NCBI RefSeq assembly: GCF_900141825.1
Contig: NZ_FQYQ01000014.1
Location: 18,633 to 82,632, forward strand
DNA from: Pseudobutyrivibrio xylanivorans DSM 14809
GTDB taxonomy: Bacteria; Bacillota; Clostridia; Lachnospirales; Lachnospiraceae
Length of the DNA: 64,000 nt
Direction: 5' to 3'
The notes beneath the pieces were generated by a model, which ran no database searches, was not told the origin of the DNA, and worked only from the letters and a program-made list of their open reading frames with translations. Both the position numbers and the translations under genes were made by a program. This document shows positions 17,507 to 26,612 of the stretch, piece after piece (position 1 is the first letter of the stretch; each line of letters begins with the position of its first letter).

Positions 17507-18277
17507 TTACTTCTTTTTAGCAACGATAAGATATCTATGGATTGTTCCTTCTAAAACTCCATTTTTATCTATTGTTTCCTGCATCTCTAAAAGCTTGTCA
17601 AAACATTTATCTACAGAGAATCCTGGGAACTCCCATTCAATGATATGAGCAAACCAAACAAAGGCTCCTATATCGTAAAAGCGAATTGGTCGATATGCTT
17701 CCTCAGCTCTGATGATTTCAAATCCAGCCTTCTCAAATTTCTCCTTCTGGACAGATAATTTAAGCTCAGGAAATGGTGCTTCTACTTCTGGTAAAACCAT
17801 CTCTGCCAGGTCTCTGTCATTATCTGCACCAACCTGCTCTGTGATAAATAATCCGTTTTGCTTAAGGATTCTGTGTGTCTCCTCAGGATCAAAATCACCA
17901 TGTCGGTTGATAACTAAATCAAAAGAATCATCCTCAAATGGAATGTTTGCAGCATCATCACATGCCCTGAAATCAATGCCAAGAGGTAAAAGTATTTCCT
18001 TGCAAAGTTCCACATTTGGTGGGAATCCTTCTGTAGCTGCTGTATTTTCATATGGATGCTTAAGAGATAATAAAAACTCACCACCACCTGTGTCAAAATC
18101 TAACATCTTTTTGTCATCGGTGCGATACTCAGCAATTATTCTTTCATAATCCCAAGGGAGGTCTTCCTCCTCTTCATAACGTCCGTGAATATGAGAAAAA
18201 TCCCATCCATGGATATGTGCTATTTTCTCCTCAGCTTCCCATTCTTTTCTTAATTCATTTATTCTTTCTGTGTTCAT
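17507..18277 (-). CDS. Class I SAM-dependent methyltransferase
   Basis: A 256-residue Rossmann methyltransferase of the Methyltransf_11 type. Motif I is slightly unusual (MLDFDTGGGEFLLSL), and motif IV-like DDSFDLVINRHGDF and the post-motif NGLFITEQVG fit the fold. The N-terminus (WDFSHIHGRYEEEEDLPWDY) matches a family of uncharacterised proteins; the substrate is unknown. It lies 18 bases after the radical SAM gene, in one unit with the HAD and PgeF genes, and ends at the terminator 17456-17488. Confidence 0.85.
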   Translation of the reverse strand: MNTERINELRKEWEAEEKIAHIHGWDFSHIHGRYEEEEDLPWDYERIIAEYRTDDKKMLDFDTGGGEFLLSLKHPYENTAATEGFPPNVELCKEILLPLGIDFRACDDAANIPFEDDSFDLVINRHGDFDPEETHRILKQNGLFITEQVGADNDRDLAEMVLPEVEAPFPELKLSVQKEKFEKAGFEIIRAEEAYRPIRFYDIGAFVWFAHIIEWEFPGFSVDKCFDKLLEMQETIDKNGVLEGTIHRYLIVAKKK

Positions 18278-18295
18278 ATTCTGCTCCTTATATAT

Positions 18296-19180
18296 TTAGT
18301 AATTAATATCAAATATAGAAATCTGTGAATATCTTTCTGGCAAATCATTTAGATACTGAAAAATATCATTTGGATTGAACATAATATTATGTTCTTTGCA
18401 AAAGGTTTTAAAGTACTTGCTCAGGGCCTTAGCGTTAGGACTTGGCAATTCGTATGCATTTCCATAGGTTTTAATATATCTATCTTTTAAACCTGGGAAA
18501 TGCTTATCGAGTGCATCATAGTAATATTCCCTGTCACCTTCTCTAAGTGTAAGTCCCATCCCAAAATCTAAAATTCCCTTTACTCCAACTCGAGCACATT
18601 CCTGTAAGATAGCTGAGATATTTTCTTCAGTATCATTTATGAATGGCAATATAGGAGTTAGCCACACAACTGAGGGAATTCCTCGCTGCTGCATTTCCTC
18701 CAGCACTTCTATTCTGCGCTTTGTGTTGCAGACATTTGGCTCGAGAATTTTACAAAGGGAATCATCATAGGTAGTGAGGGTCATCTGAACTACACACTTC
18801 GCCGTTTGATTTATTTCATCTAATAAATCTATATCTCTTAGAATTAGGTCAGACTTAGTGATTAGTGTTACTCCGAATTCGTATTTACGAATTATTTCGA
18901 GACATCGTTTTGTCAGCTCCAATTCTTTCTCACAGTGCATATATGGGTCTGACATGGAGCCTGTGCCTATCATGCACTTTTGTCTTTTTGATTTTAAAGC
19001 TTTTTCTAAAAGCTCCGGAGCATTTTGTTTCACCTCTATATCTTCAAAAGGATGAGTAAACTGATAGCACTTGCTTCTACTATCGCAGTATATACAACCA
19101 TGCGAACAGCCACGGTAAATATTCATACCGCAGTGACCACCACTATTTGTTAATATTCCTTTTGCATCCACAAAGTGCAT
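18296..19180 (-). CDS. Radical SAM protein, SplB/COG1533 family
   Basis: A 294-residue protein. The [4Fe-4S]-SAM motif is GCSHGCIYCDSRSK, with the Cys-x3-Cys-x2-Cys set starting in NIYRGCSHGC. It then follows the pattern of spore photoproduct lyase-like Rv2578c family proteins: GTGSMSDPYMHCEKE, VTLITKSDLILRD, MTLTTYDDSL. These are usually annotated as SPL-family radical SAM proteins of unknown substrate. It sits 15 bases after the HAD gene. Confidence 0.87.
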   Translation of the reverse strand: MHFVDAKGILTNSGGHCGMNIYRGCSHGCIYCDSRSKCYQFTHPFEDIEVKQNAPELLEKALKSKRQKCMIGTGSMSDPYMHCEKELELTKRCLEIIRKYEFGVTLITKSDLILRDIDLLDEINQTAKCVVQMTLTTYDDSLCKILEPNVCNTKRRIEVLEEMQQRGIPSVVWLTPILPFINDTEENISAILQECARVGVKGILDFGMGLTLREGDREYYYDALDKHFPGLKDRYIKTYGNAYELPSPNAKALSKYFKTFCKEHNIMFNPNDIFQYLNDLPERYSQISIFDINY

Positions 19181-19195
19181 AGTTACCTCCCCGAT

Positions 19196-20023
19196 TTATA
19201 TCAGTCCCAAATATTCAAAGGCTTTGTACAATCCATCTTTATCAACATCATCTGTAATATAGTCTGCAGCTTCTTTGCATTCATCGCCACCTGAGCCCAT
19301 AGCTACGGAATAACCACAAGCTTTAAACATAGGAATATCTACCTTAGCATCACCAAAGGCTATGGTATCTTCTTTTGATACACCAAGAAGCTCCAATAAT
19401 ACATCTACTGCATGCTTTTTAGATATTCCTTTTACACCTAAATCTCCAAAAAGGGCTTTCTCACCTGCTCCGCCCCAAGTGCCTGCTGTTAAATCTGGGA
19501 ATTCCTTAACTGAATCTATATGATCTTGATAACTATTTAGAACAAAAGACACTTTATTTACATCCCCGCGATACAACTCTCCATCAAAAATCATATCTGG
19601 GAAAATCTGACGAACAGTTATGTTAGTATCTCTACCTTTACGTGATGAATACTCCTGTAAAATTGGCAGGGAATTTTCTTCAAAATGCTCACTACCAAAT
19701 AGTCCATTATTACTTTCAAGATAAAAATCAAGATTTCGTGAATGACACCAGTCAACAATATGTTTACACTGCTCCGCTGTTATCAACTGATGCATAACTA
19801 CTGTGTTTCCATCTTTGACATAGGAACCATTTCCACCAATCATTCCATCTAAGCCAATCTCCCAAATATTCTGATATACCTTTGCCTCACTTCTTCCTGT
19901 GCAAATATAAACCTTATGCCCATTCTCTCGGGCTTTCCTAATAGCTGAAACAGCACTATCTGGTAAATTATTTTCATAATCAACCAAAGTGCCATCAACA
20001 TCTATAAAAATTACTTTTTTCAT
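19196..20023 (-). CDS. HAD-superfamily hydrolase (Cof-like)
   Basis: A 275-residue phosphatase. Motif I is IFIDVDGTLVDY at the N-terminus, motif II is the Thr/Ser of VYICTGRS, and motif IV is AFGDAKVDIPM. The C2-type cap and length fit the Cof/YidA group of sugar-phosphate phosphatases. ATG 20023 is preferred because AGGAG precedes it; an open frame to 20209 reads into pgeF. Confidence 0.9.
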   Translation of the reverse strand: MKKVIFIDVDGTLVDYENNLPDSAVSAIRKARENGHKVYICTGRSEAKVYQNIWEIGLDGMIGGNGSYVKDGNTVVMHQLITAEQCKHIVDWCHSRNLDFYLESNNGLFGSEHFEENSLPILQEYSSRKGRDTNITVRQIFPDMIFDGELYRGDVNKVSFVLNSYQDHIDSVKEFPDLTAGTWGGAGEKALFGDLGVKGISKKHAVDVLLELLGVSKEDTIAFGDAKVDIPMFKACGYSVAMGSGGDECKEAADYITDDVDKDGLYKAFEYLGLI

Positions 20024-20052
20024 AATTAATATTCTCCTAAAAATTATTAAAG

Positions 20053-20874
20053 TTACAACGAAATAAAAGCAGCTTGTCCTCCACGGTTTGTTCCCATCAC
20101 TCTGTGTGAAAAGAATAAATCTGGATGACATCTGGTGCAATAATCGGTAACTTCTATGTGCTCCTCTATAACACCTGCCTCTAAAAGTGCGATTTTGCAA
20201 GCTACCCATAAATCAAGCATGTATTTATTATTATCTGTTGGATTAAATAAAGACTTACTAAGAATTTGTGGCTTGTGAGCTTCTCCAAATGCACCAACAA
20301 TTGCCTCTGCCACATCAGCACTAACTTCATAGCAGTTTTTGCATATGCTTGGTCCAATTCCGCACAAGATGTCCTCTGGCTTTGAGCCAAAAGCTTCTGT
20401 CATTTTTTCTACAGTGACTTTGCCGATTTTTCCAACGGTTCCTTTCCAGCCAGAATGTGACAGACCAACTACCTGCTTTACAGGGTCATAGAAAAACAGT
20501 GGCACGCAATCAGCATGGGCTGTGACTAGTGGCATATCCTTGACATTTGTGACAACTCCATCCACATCCTTATATGGAATAGGCTTTGTAATTCCATTGC
20601 CTGCATCCTTTTCATCTACCACAATTACATTTGCTGTATGAGTCTGCATTGAAAAACACATGCGATCATAATTCATATCAATTGCTTTGCACATTATCTT
20701 ATAATTCTCATGTATATTATCAACATTATCTTCACTGTTAGTGTGCAGGTTAAGGGATTTAAAAACGCCCTTGCTTACACCTCCTAGCCTAGTAGAAAAT
20801 GCATGTTTAACTCCAGCATTTTTAAGTGAATTAAATGTCATATAAGTGACACCATTTTTTTCTTCTTTATTCAT
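20053..20874 (-). CDS. pgeF: Peptidoglycan editing factor PgeF / YlmD-like oxidoreductase
   Basis: A 273-residue member of the multicopper polyphenol oxidase (laccase-like, DUF152) family. The conserved zinc/copper-site pieces are visible: TAHADCVPLFFYDP (HADC), GLSHSGWKGTVGKI (HSGW) and DYCTRCHPDLFFSHR. Relatives hydrolyse purine nucleosides or remove Ser-containing peptidoglycan precursors, so the physiological role is uncertain. It is the first gene of a minus-strand unit facing the XRE-Uma2 gene. Confidence 0.88.
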   Translation of the reverse strand: MNKEEKNGVTYMTFNSLKNAGVKHAFSTRLGGVSKGVFKSLNLHTNSEDNVDNIHENYKIMCKAIDMNYDRMCFSMQTHTANVIVVDEKDAGNGITKPIPYKDVDGVVTNVKDMPLVTAHADCVPLFFYDPVKQVVGLSHSGWKGTVGKIGKVTVEKMTEAFGSKPEDILCGIGPSICKNCYEVSADVAEAIVGAFGEAHKPQILSKSLFNPTDNNKYMLDLWVACKIALLEAGVIEEHIEVTDYCTRCHPDLFFSHRVMGTNRGGQAAFISL

Positions 20875-21025
20875 AGCATTTCTCCATTTTTCATTTACTC
20901 TCTTATATCTTACATATTTCGATTTTACACTAATGACTTATATTGTATATGATTATACGATTTATTGACATAGCAAAATTCAGATGGTAAAATCAAGAAA
21001 GAAATGGAAAGGCGTTTGGAAATAT

Positions 21026-21784
21026 ATGGAAATTTTAGAATTAAAAAAATTAAAGGAAGAAAAACAAATTACAAATGAAAAGCTTTCCGAGCTTTCAGGC
21101 GTCTCATATAGTACTATTACTAAGATTTTCAGCGGTGCCACAAAACGACCTCGTGCAGATAAACTATTGGCCATCGAAAATGCCATTAGGGATTTTATAA
21201 ATGATGAATCCGGTGCATTGGATTTAAGTGTCTTTGCAAAGAAAAAATATAATACTGTAGAAGATTGGCTAAACCTTCCCGATGATAGAAGGGCTGAGCT
21301 TATTGATGGTGTTTTCTATGATATGGCTGAGCCAACTATTTGGCACCAGCGTGTAGCAGGTCTTGTCTATTTTGAAGCCATTAAATATGTCAGAGAAAAA
21401 GGCGGAAATTGCCTGCCTCTAATCTCGCCAGTTGGAGTCCAGCTAGACAAGGATGACAAAACTGTTGTGGAGCCAGATGTAGTTATAGTCTGTGACCCTG
21501 ATAAAGTAAAAGACAGGGTTATTTATGGTGCACCAGACTGGGTTCTTGAGGTGGTCTCTCCTAGTTCAAAGACCAAAGACTACATAGTTAAGCTTGGAAA
21601 ATATCAGAATGCAGGTGTTAGGGAATATTGGATTATCGACAGAAAACAAGAGCGAGTAACTGTGTACTCGCACCTTGATGATTCTGAAAATATGGAAGTT
21701 AAAATCTATGGCTTTTCTGAGCCAGTTCCAGTTGGAATCTACGATGATTTAATACTGGATTTATCTGAAATACAGAGATATTAA
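21026..21784 (+). CDS. XRE-type HTH fused to Uma2-family (DUF820) nuclease-like domain
   Basis: A 252-residue protein from ATG 21026. Residues 1-60 form a Cro/C1-type helix-turn-helix (NEKLSELSGVSYSTITKIFSG). The rest is a Uma2/DUF820 domain of the PD-(D/E)xK fold: RRAELIDGVFYDM, VVEPDVVIVCDPDK, DWVLEVVSPSSKTKD, then YQNAGVREYWIIDRK. The catalytic set E..PD..E-V is intact. Uma2 proteins are abundant in cyanobacteria and rarer in Firmicutes, with unknown targets. An ATG at 20984 is also in frame but has no ribosome site. It is the only plus-strand gene for about 14 kb. Confidence 0.85.
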   Translation: MEILELKKLKEEKQITNEKLSELSGVSYSTITKIFSGATKRPRADKLLAIENAIRDFINDESGALDLSVFAKKKYNTVEDWLNLPDDRRAELIDGVFYDMAEPTIWHQRVAGLVYFEAIKYVREKGGNCLPLISPVGVQLDKDDKTVVEPDVVIVCDPDKVKDRVIYGAPDWVLEVVSPSSKTKDYIVKLGKYQNAGVREYWIIDRKQERVTVYSHLDDSENMEVKIYGFSEPVPVGIYDDLILDLSEIQRY

Positions 21785-21786
21785 TA

Positions 21787-22731
21787 TCAATTAGTTAACG
21801 AAGACGTTGCAGCCACAATTGGCCAAACTGGCAAATTCTTTGCATAGATTCCGCTGAATTGAGATATTGGAACTGGATTTGCTGTGCCAATTTCTATTGT
21901 TACACTAGGTGCCATTTCCACTGTTCCAAAGTAATCTGCAAAGCTTCCAATTGCATTTCCACAATACTCTCTTCTGTATCCATTTATGGCATGAACTAAG
22001 TCTGCCATTTTCTTACAGCCTTCTGCCACTTCAGGCGTATTAGTACTGGCACCATAATAAATAATATTTCCCATAGAATGATAATTGATTCCAGCGCAAA
22101 AGTCATTCTCATTTAATAATATTGCCATGGCCTGGGTCTCCAGCTCAGAAAGTGGTGATACTCCTGGGTAATAAGCTAACCCAGGTACGCTAGCAACTCT
22201 TGGTCCATCTCCGAATCCCAGCGGGAAATTCCTATTTAAATCTACTCCATTTGCATTTGCTTTTATTGATTTCGTTCCATTTTGGCATATAGTAACTCCA
22301 TCTGGATTTACCATTGGAAGAATGTAAAAACAAGTATTAGCAAAGCATTGTCTATAAGTAATTCCGTCTGAATTTGGAACATCATAATTCAAAACATACT
22401 CTTCCAGCATCCTCATAACAAGCTGTGACGACATATACTCTCTGGCGTGAATCGATGCGGTAATTAGAATCTTGTTTTCTGCCTGAAAATCGCCAAATTT
22501 AATAAGCCATACATTTCGGCCCTGGGAAGTGATGGCTCTGGACTCATAGCTCATTATATCTTCATGGCCTAAGGTAAGAAGTACCATGTCTTCACATAAA
22601 GACTCATAGGAATAAAGCTGCTGTGACACATCAACGATAATAAAATCAGTTGCATAACAATTACCAGCAGAACAGAAAAACATCAGAATGATAACTATTG
22701 AACTAACTACGAAATTACGGAAATACCTCAT
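21787..22731 (-). CDS. Secreted M14-family zinc carboxypeptidase
   Basis: A 314-residue exported peptidase. The signal peptide is MRYFRNFVVSSIVIILMFF ending near GNCYA. The zinc site is H-x-x-E in SIHAREYMSS plus the H in GINYHSMGN; DLNRNFPLGF binds the substrate carboxylate; and the general-base Glu lies in PSVTIEIGT. The closest relatives are gamma-D-glutamyl-diaminopimelate peptidases and LD-carboxypeptidases, so peptidoglycan peptides are the likely substrate. It is convergent with the Uma2 gene, with a two-base gap. Confidence 0.9.
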   Translation of the reverse strand: MRYFRNFVVSSIVIILMFFCSAGNCYATDFIIVDVSQQLYSYESLCEDMVLLTLGHEDIMSYESRAITSQGRNVWLIKFGDFQAENKILITASIHAREYMSSQLVMRMLEEYVLNYDVPNSDGITYRQCFANTCFYILPMVNPDGVTICQNGTKSIKANANGVDLNRNFPLGFGDGPRVASVPGLAYYPGVSPLSELETQAMAILLNENDFCAGINYHSMGNIIYYGASTNTPEVAEGCKKMADLVHAINGYRREYCGNAIGSFADYFGTVEMAPSVTIEIGTANPVPISQFSGIYAKNLPVWPIVAATSSLTN

Positions 22732-22818
22732 GGTTCTATTCTAAAATGCAAATGTGATAGAACCATCAAAAATTCTGTAAATCAATGTGAAATCGCATAT
22801 ATAGACTAGCTGTATGGG

Positions 22819-23565
22819 CTAGTCCAAAACCTTAAGTGGTTTCCATCTCAAAGCATCACCGGACACAAGTGAATATCTGATTCTTCTTTTCTTTCCCGTG
22901 ATGCTGTCGTGGAATCTGGTTTCGCCATGACAATGTCCATAAATCACCTGCGATACACCATACTGCTCAGCAAGCTTCGTGAAGATGCTGTTTGTCTGTA
23001 TAATGTTGGTAGGTGGATAATGTAAAAACATAATGAATTTCTTATATCCATCAGCCTTTGCTGCCTCGAAAGAAGCCACTAATCTTTCTGACTCTCTCTT
23101 AACTAGCTTCTCAGCATGCTCAGCTTCCTTTTCATCCCAGCCCTGAATATTTCCATAGCTATCCACATAAAATGGTCCTTCAAAGGTGTAGCCCTTTGTG
23201 CCCACCAAAGCATAATCTTCATAAGTGAAATAATTGTTCTGCAAAAATTCCAGTCTGCCCTTAAACATTTCATTTAACTGATTAGTTTTCTTGGCATCCC
23301 AAAACATGTCGTGATTTCCGCGAAGTAAAATTTTTCTTCCAGGAAGATTCTCGATATATTCTAAATCCATCTGACATTCCTCAAGATTTTTGCCCCAGCT
23401 GTGATCACCTACAAGTACAAGGGTGTCATCTGGTTTCATTGCCTTAAGGCAGTTTTCTTGGAAAATCACCTCGTGATTCTGCCATATCTTATCTTCAATT
23501 TGATTTCTGGCTTTCAGTTCTGACTGAAAATGTAAATGTAAATCTCCGATAGCAAACAAGCTCAT
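22819..23565 (-). CDS. Metallophosphoesterase
   Basis: A 248-residue calcineurin-like phosphoesterase. The motifs are FAIGDLHLHF (D-x-H), LVGDHSWGKN (GD), LRGNHDMFWD (GNHD), MFLHYPPTN (H) and IYGHCHGE (GHxH), giving a complete dinuclear metal site. The substrate is unknown. The start follows CGGAGAG. It lies 25 bases after the Cof-type HAD gene, so the two are co-transcribed. Confidence 0.9.
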   Translation of the reverse strand: MSLFAIGDLHLHFQSELKARNQIEDKIWQNHEVIFQENCLKAMKPDDTLVLVGDHSWGKNLEECQMDLEYIENLPGRKILLRGNHDMFWDAKKTNQLNEMFKGRLEFLQNNYFTYEDYALVGTKGYTFEGPFYVDSYGNIQGWDEKEAEHAEKLVKRESERLVASFEAAKADGYKKFIMFLHYPPTNIIQTNSIFTKLAEQYGVSQVIYGHCHGETRFHDSITGKKRRIRYSLVSGDALRWKPLKVLD

Positions 23566-23590
23566 GACTATCTCTCCGTATATACGATAA

Positions 23591-24385
23591 CTATTCCGAA
23601 AAATTAGCAGCTAATACCTGGTATACTCCCTTTTCTTTCCATGAAGGACAAATGTGATTTGCAGCATCCTTAACCACGTCAGGTGCTGTCTCAACAGCAT
23701 AGCTTTCTGTAGCGCACTTAAGCATACCAATATCATTATTGTTGTCACCAAATACCATAGTTTCATCTGGTGAAATACCATAAAACTTCTGGATAAACTT
23801 AAGAGCATTTCCCTTATCCACAGACTTGTCCATAAAATCTACCCAGTCTTCACCAGCCATAGTGACCTTCAGGCGATCCTTCCACTCTGGAATAAGAATC
23901 TCATCACCGATTGATCTGATAGATGGTCTTTTGAAAATAGAAGCTTTGATAATATTTGAACCTTCTGTCAAAACGTCATCTACCTGCTTGTAGTCACACT
24001 TATACTGTGTCTCGATAAAATTAATGAACTCTGGATTTTCTGATTCGATATAAGTAATTCCTGGTCCCTCGCAAATCATCTCACAGTCTTCAAAAGTTCT
24101 AAGCTCTTTTATAAGCTCATCAAGATATTCTGGATTCATATTTACGACATTTAAATCCTTGCCGCGGCACTTTACGTGAGCACCATTATCAGCAATGAAA
24201 ATCAAATCATCCTTAACATCCTTGAACAATTTTTCAATGCTGGAATACTGTCTGCCACTGGCAATACAGACAATAATATCTCGTCTTCTGAGCTCCTTTA
24301 CCATCTCGATAATCTCTGGATAAATATCAGGAGAAGCGTCTTTTACTAATGTTCCATCTACATCTGTTGCAATAAGTTTAATCAT
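23591..24385 (-). CDS. HAD-superfamily phosphatase, Cof type
   Basis: A 264-residue protein. Motif I is IATDVDGTLVKD; motif II is CIASGRQYS; motif III/IV is VDKGNALKF with VFGDNNNDIGML. It is a typical Cof/YidA sugar-phosphate phosphatase with a C2 cap. It is in one unit with the metallophosphoesterase. Confidence 0.92.
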   Translation of the reverse strand: MIKLIATDVDGTLVKDASPDIYPEIIEMVKELRRRDIIVCIASGRQYSSIEKLFKDVKDDLIFIADNGAHVKCRGKDLNVVNMNPEYLDELIKELRTFEDCEMICEGPGITYIESENPEFINFIETQYKCDYKQVDDVLTEGSNIIKASIFKRPSIRSIGDEILIPEWKDRLKVTMAGEDWVDFMDKSVDKGNALKFIQKFYGISPDETMVFGDNNNDIGMLKCATESYAVETAPDVVKDAANHICPSWKEKGVYQVLAANFSE

Positions 24386-24436
24386 TCAAATACCTTCTTT
24401 TTTCTCATTTCTTGAACTACATCATATACTAACATA

Positions 24437-24468
24437 AAAATGGCGTGGCTACATCAAGTAACCACGCC
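24437..24468 (-). terminator. Terminator after the 24476 methyltransferase
   Basis: On the minus strand GGCGTGGTTAC pairs with GTAGCCACGCC across a TTGAT loop (24442-24468), followed by ATTTTTATG. Confidence 0.8.
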
Positions 24469-24475
24469 TTTTATG

Positions 24476-25120
24476 TTATCTTGGCTTTCTTGCCACAAGG
24501 TACATTCTGAATTTCTTTGCAGCTTCAAGCTTTTCAATATTCACCCCAGCATTTTTGCAAAACTCCTTGATTTCATCCAATGAGTACGCTTTCACATCTC
24601 CATGTCCGATAAAGTTTGCAAGTGGCATTTCTGTATGATTCATGAACCAGAGCACAATACTTGGAGCAGTGTAATCCTGTAAAATAAGTCTTCCGTTTGG
24701 TCTTAATACACGCTTTACACTATCAAAAAACTTCTGAGGTTTTGGATAATGATGAAAACTGTTAGAACAAATTATTACATCAAAAGAATTATCCTCAAAA
24801 GGTAGATTTTCACAATCTCCTACGACCCAATCTACACCCCTAAGATTCTTCGCCTTAGCCACCTCTATCATCTTAGGGGTGATATCTAAACCTGTGTAAT
24901 GCTTTGTTGAATCCTTTTCATGTAATAAAGAAATCATAGGTCCAGTACCACATCCACAATCTAATAAATCCTGATAATCTTCTTGAGCTAATTCAGAAGC
25001 TATGTATGGATAATCATCCTTACACATTTCATAAATACCAGCCTGATTCGACTCATAAATATCTGCCGCCTTGGTAAACTCTTTAATTGTTAAGTCCTTA
25101 TATTCTTCTGCCGTTCTCAT
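24476..25120 (-). CDS. Class I SAM-dependent methyltransferase
   Basis: A 214-residue Methyltransf_11-type enzyme. SAM motif LLDCGCGTGPMISLL, then GLDITPKMIEVAKAK, and FEDNSFDVIICSNSFHHYPKP (motif IV with the UbiE-like HHY). The substrate is unknown. It is the last gene of a four-gene unit (26613-27404, 25980-26600, 25199-25966, this gene) whose promoter region carries a DtxR-like box. The 78-bp gap before it could hold a second promoter. Confidence 0.87.
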   Translation of the reverse strand: MRTAEEYKDLTIKEFTKAADIYESNQAGIYEMCKDDYPYIASELAQEDYQDLLDCGCGTGPMISLLHEKDSTKHYTGLDITPKMIEVAKAKNLRGVDWVVGDCENLPFEDNSFDVIICSNSFHHYPKPQKFFDSVKRVLRPNGRLILQDYTAPSIVLWFMNHTEMPLANFIGHGDVKAYSLDEIKEFCKNAGVNIEKLEAAKKFRMYLVARKPR

Positions 25121-25198
25121 AAAACCATCACCTCTTCTAGTAAATAAATTATGCCATCAATATTCTAATAGAAATGGCTTCTAAAATTCTGGCCGCCC

Positions 25199-25966
25199 TT
25201 AAACTGCCACATCCATAAATTCATCTATAGCTTTCAGCACAGGCTCAGAATATTCTTTTTCTCCGAAAAGCCACTGCTCATGTTGCATATCAAACTCTCT
25301 AATATCAGGGTCATGAAAATATTTCTTGTAGCGCTTTAAATACTTCTCCCCCATTTTATTGGCATATATAAAATGAGCCCGTGTATGTTCTACCTCAATA
25401 TCATCTTCAAGATGAGTCAATAAGTCAGTATAGTACTCATTCTTAATTGACTCTGGATTGAACTTTGAAAAACAGCTCATGAACTTCTCAGCAGTCTCGT
25501 CATTCATCAGAAAAAAACTCTTCAATTTTTCTTTAGTCTTATTCCGCTTCTTTTCGCTCTTTGTAAAGCTGGTAAGTAGCGGAACTACAAGCATAGACTG
25601 AAGCTTTGCAGCTACTTTTCCACTTTGGTCAAGGTCTGGACTACCAAAAATGGCATTGTCTATATGCACATTTTTTCTCATAACAAGCTGTCCAACAAAA
25701 CTTGAACCAAGAGAAGAACCTATAGCACCATCAAGTCTGCCATAGTGATTCTCCCTTATATAATTCTCAATTTTCTCTGTTACAGTTATCATGTCAGGAA
25801 ATATATCATCACTTCCATCAAAACCATCATAGTTTACACATATAAGATGATATTTTTCAGCAAGCTCCGATATGACTGTTCCAAAATTTGTCTGCCAATC
25901 GCAGCATGTTCCAGGAAGTAGCATAAGCGTCTTTCCTGACATGTTTCCTATTTCTTCAAATTGCAT
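25199..25966 (-). CDS. Alpha/beta-hydrolase fold protein
   Basis: A 255-residue protein. An oxyanion-type strand TLMLLPGTCCDWQTNF, the nucleophile elbow GSSLGSSF and a late His in MQHEQWLFGEKEY fit the fold. The substrate is unknown. I start at ATG 25966, preceded by AGAGGAG; a longer reading to 25993 would overlap the upstream methyltransferase and lacks a ribosome site. The position between three methyltransferases suggests a shared small-molecule pathway. Confidence 0.78.
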   Translation of the reverse strand: MQFEEIGNMSGKTLMLLPGTCCDWQTNFGTVISELAEKYHLICVNYDGFDGSDDIFPDMITVTEKIENYIRENHYGRLDGAIGSSLGSSFVGQLVMRKNVHIDNAIFGSPDLDQSGKVAAKLQSMLVVPLLTSFTKSEKKRNKTKEKLKSFFLMNDETAEKFMSCFSKFNPESIKNEYYTDLLTHLEDDIEVEHTRAHFIYANKMGEKYLKRYKKYFHDPDIREFDMQHEQWLFGEKEYSEPVLKAIDEFMDVAV

Positions 25967-25979
25967 TAATATGCTCCTC

Positions 25980-26600
25980 TCATTTCTCTGCAATCACAGT
26001 AATCCAAGGTTTGCTCTCATGATGGTCTGTTTTTATAGCTGAAAAACCAGCACCTTTTAGTGCTCCTTCAATTTCAGCAACAGTATGACATGTCATGCCA
26101 TCTATGATTTTTTCAAACTTAAGGCTCGCCTCATCAGTACCATCAGATTCATTTACAATCATGAATGTTCCACCTGGCTTAAGCGCTTTATTAACTTCAG
26201 AAAAACACTTCTCCAAGCCTGGCCAAAAATAGATAGTCTCAAAAGCTGTGGCAAGATCATACTGCTCATTCATGTTTAGATTTGATACGTCTCCCTGCTT
26301 AACTGTGCAACGTCCTTTCTGAATCATATCGGTGTTGTAAGCAGTTGCTTTTTCCACAGATACATCAGAATAATCAATAGCAGTTAAATTAGATGAAGGA
26401 TATTTTTGCATAAGTTCATAGGCATTTCTTCCGCCACCACATCCAACTTCCAAGATTGACTCTGGCTCAATTGTCTGCAAGTGTGACATTCCCCAATCAG
26501 CCATTTTAGCATGCCCACTGTTCATTCCATTTACCATCATCTGACCTAAAAATCCTTCAGGTTTTCTTGTCTGACTAACAAAATTTTTAAATAATCCCAT
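25980..26600 (-). CDS. Class I SAM-dependent methyltransferase
   Basis: A 206-residue enzyme: ILEVGCGGGRNAYELM (SAM motif I), AIDYSDVSVEKATAYN (motif II), YDLATAFETIYFWP and a KPGGTFMIVNES post-motif. The start follows AGGAGGTT. It is 12 bases after the membrane-anchored methyltransferase, so it is translationally close. The substrate is unknown. Confidence 0.87.
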   Translation of the reverse strand: MGLFKNFVSQTRKPEGFLGQMMVNGMNSGHAKMADWGMSHLQTIEPESILEVGCGGGRNAYELMQKYPSSNLTAIDYSDVSVEKATAYNTDMIQKGRCTVKQGDVSNLNMNEQYDLATAFETIYFWPGLEKCFSEVNKALKPGGTFMIVNESDGTDEASLKFEKIIDGMTCHTVAEIEGALKGAGFSAIKTDHHESKPWITVIAEK

Positions 26601-26612
26601 TTTTATAACCTC

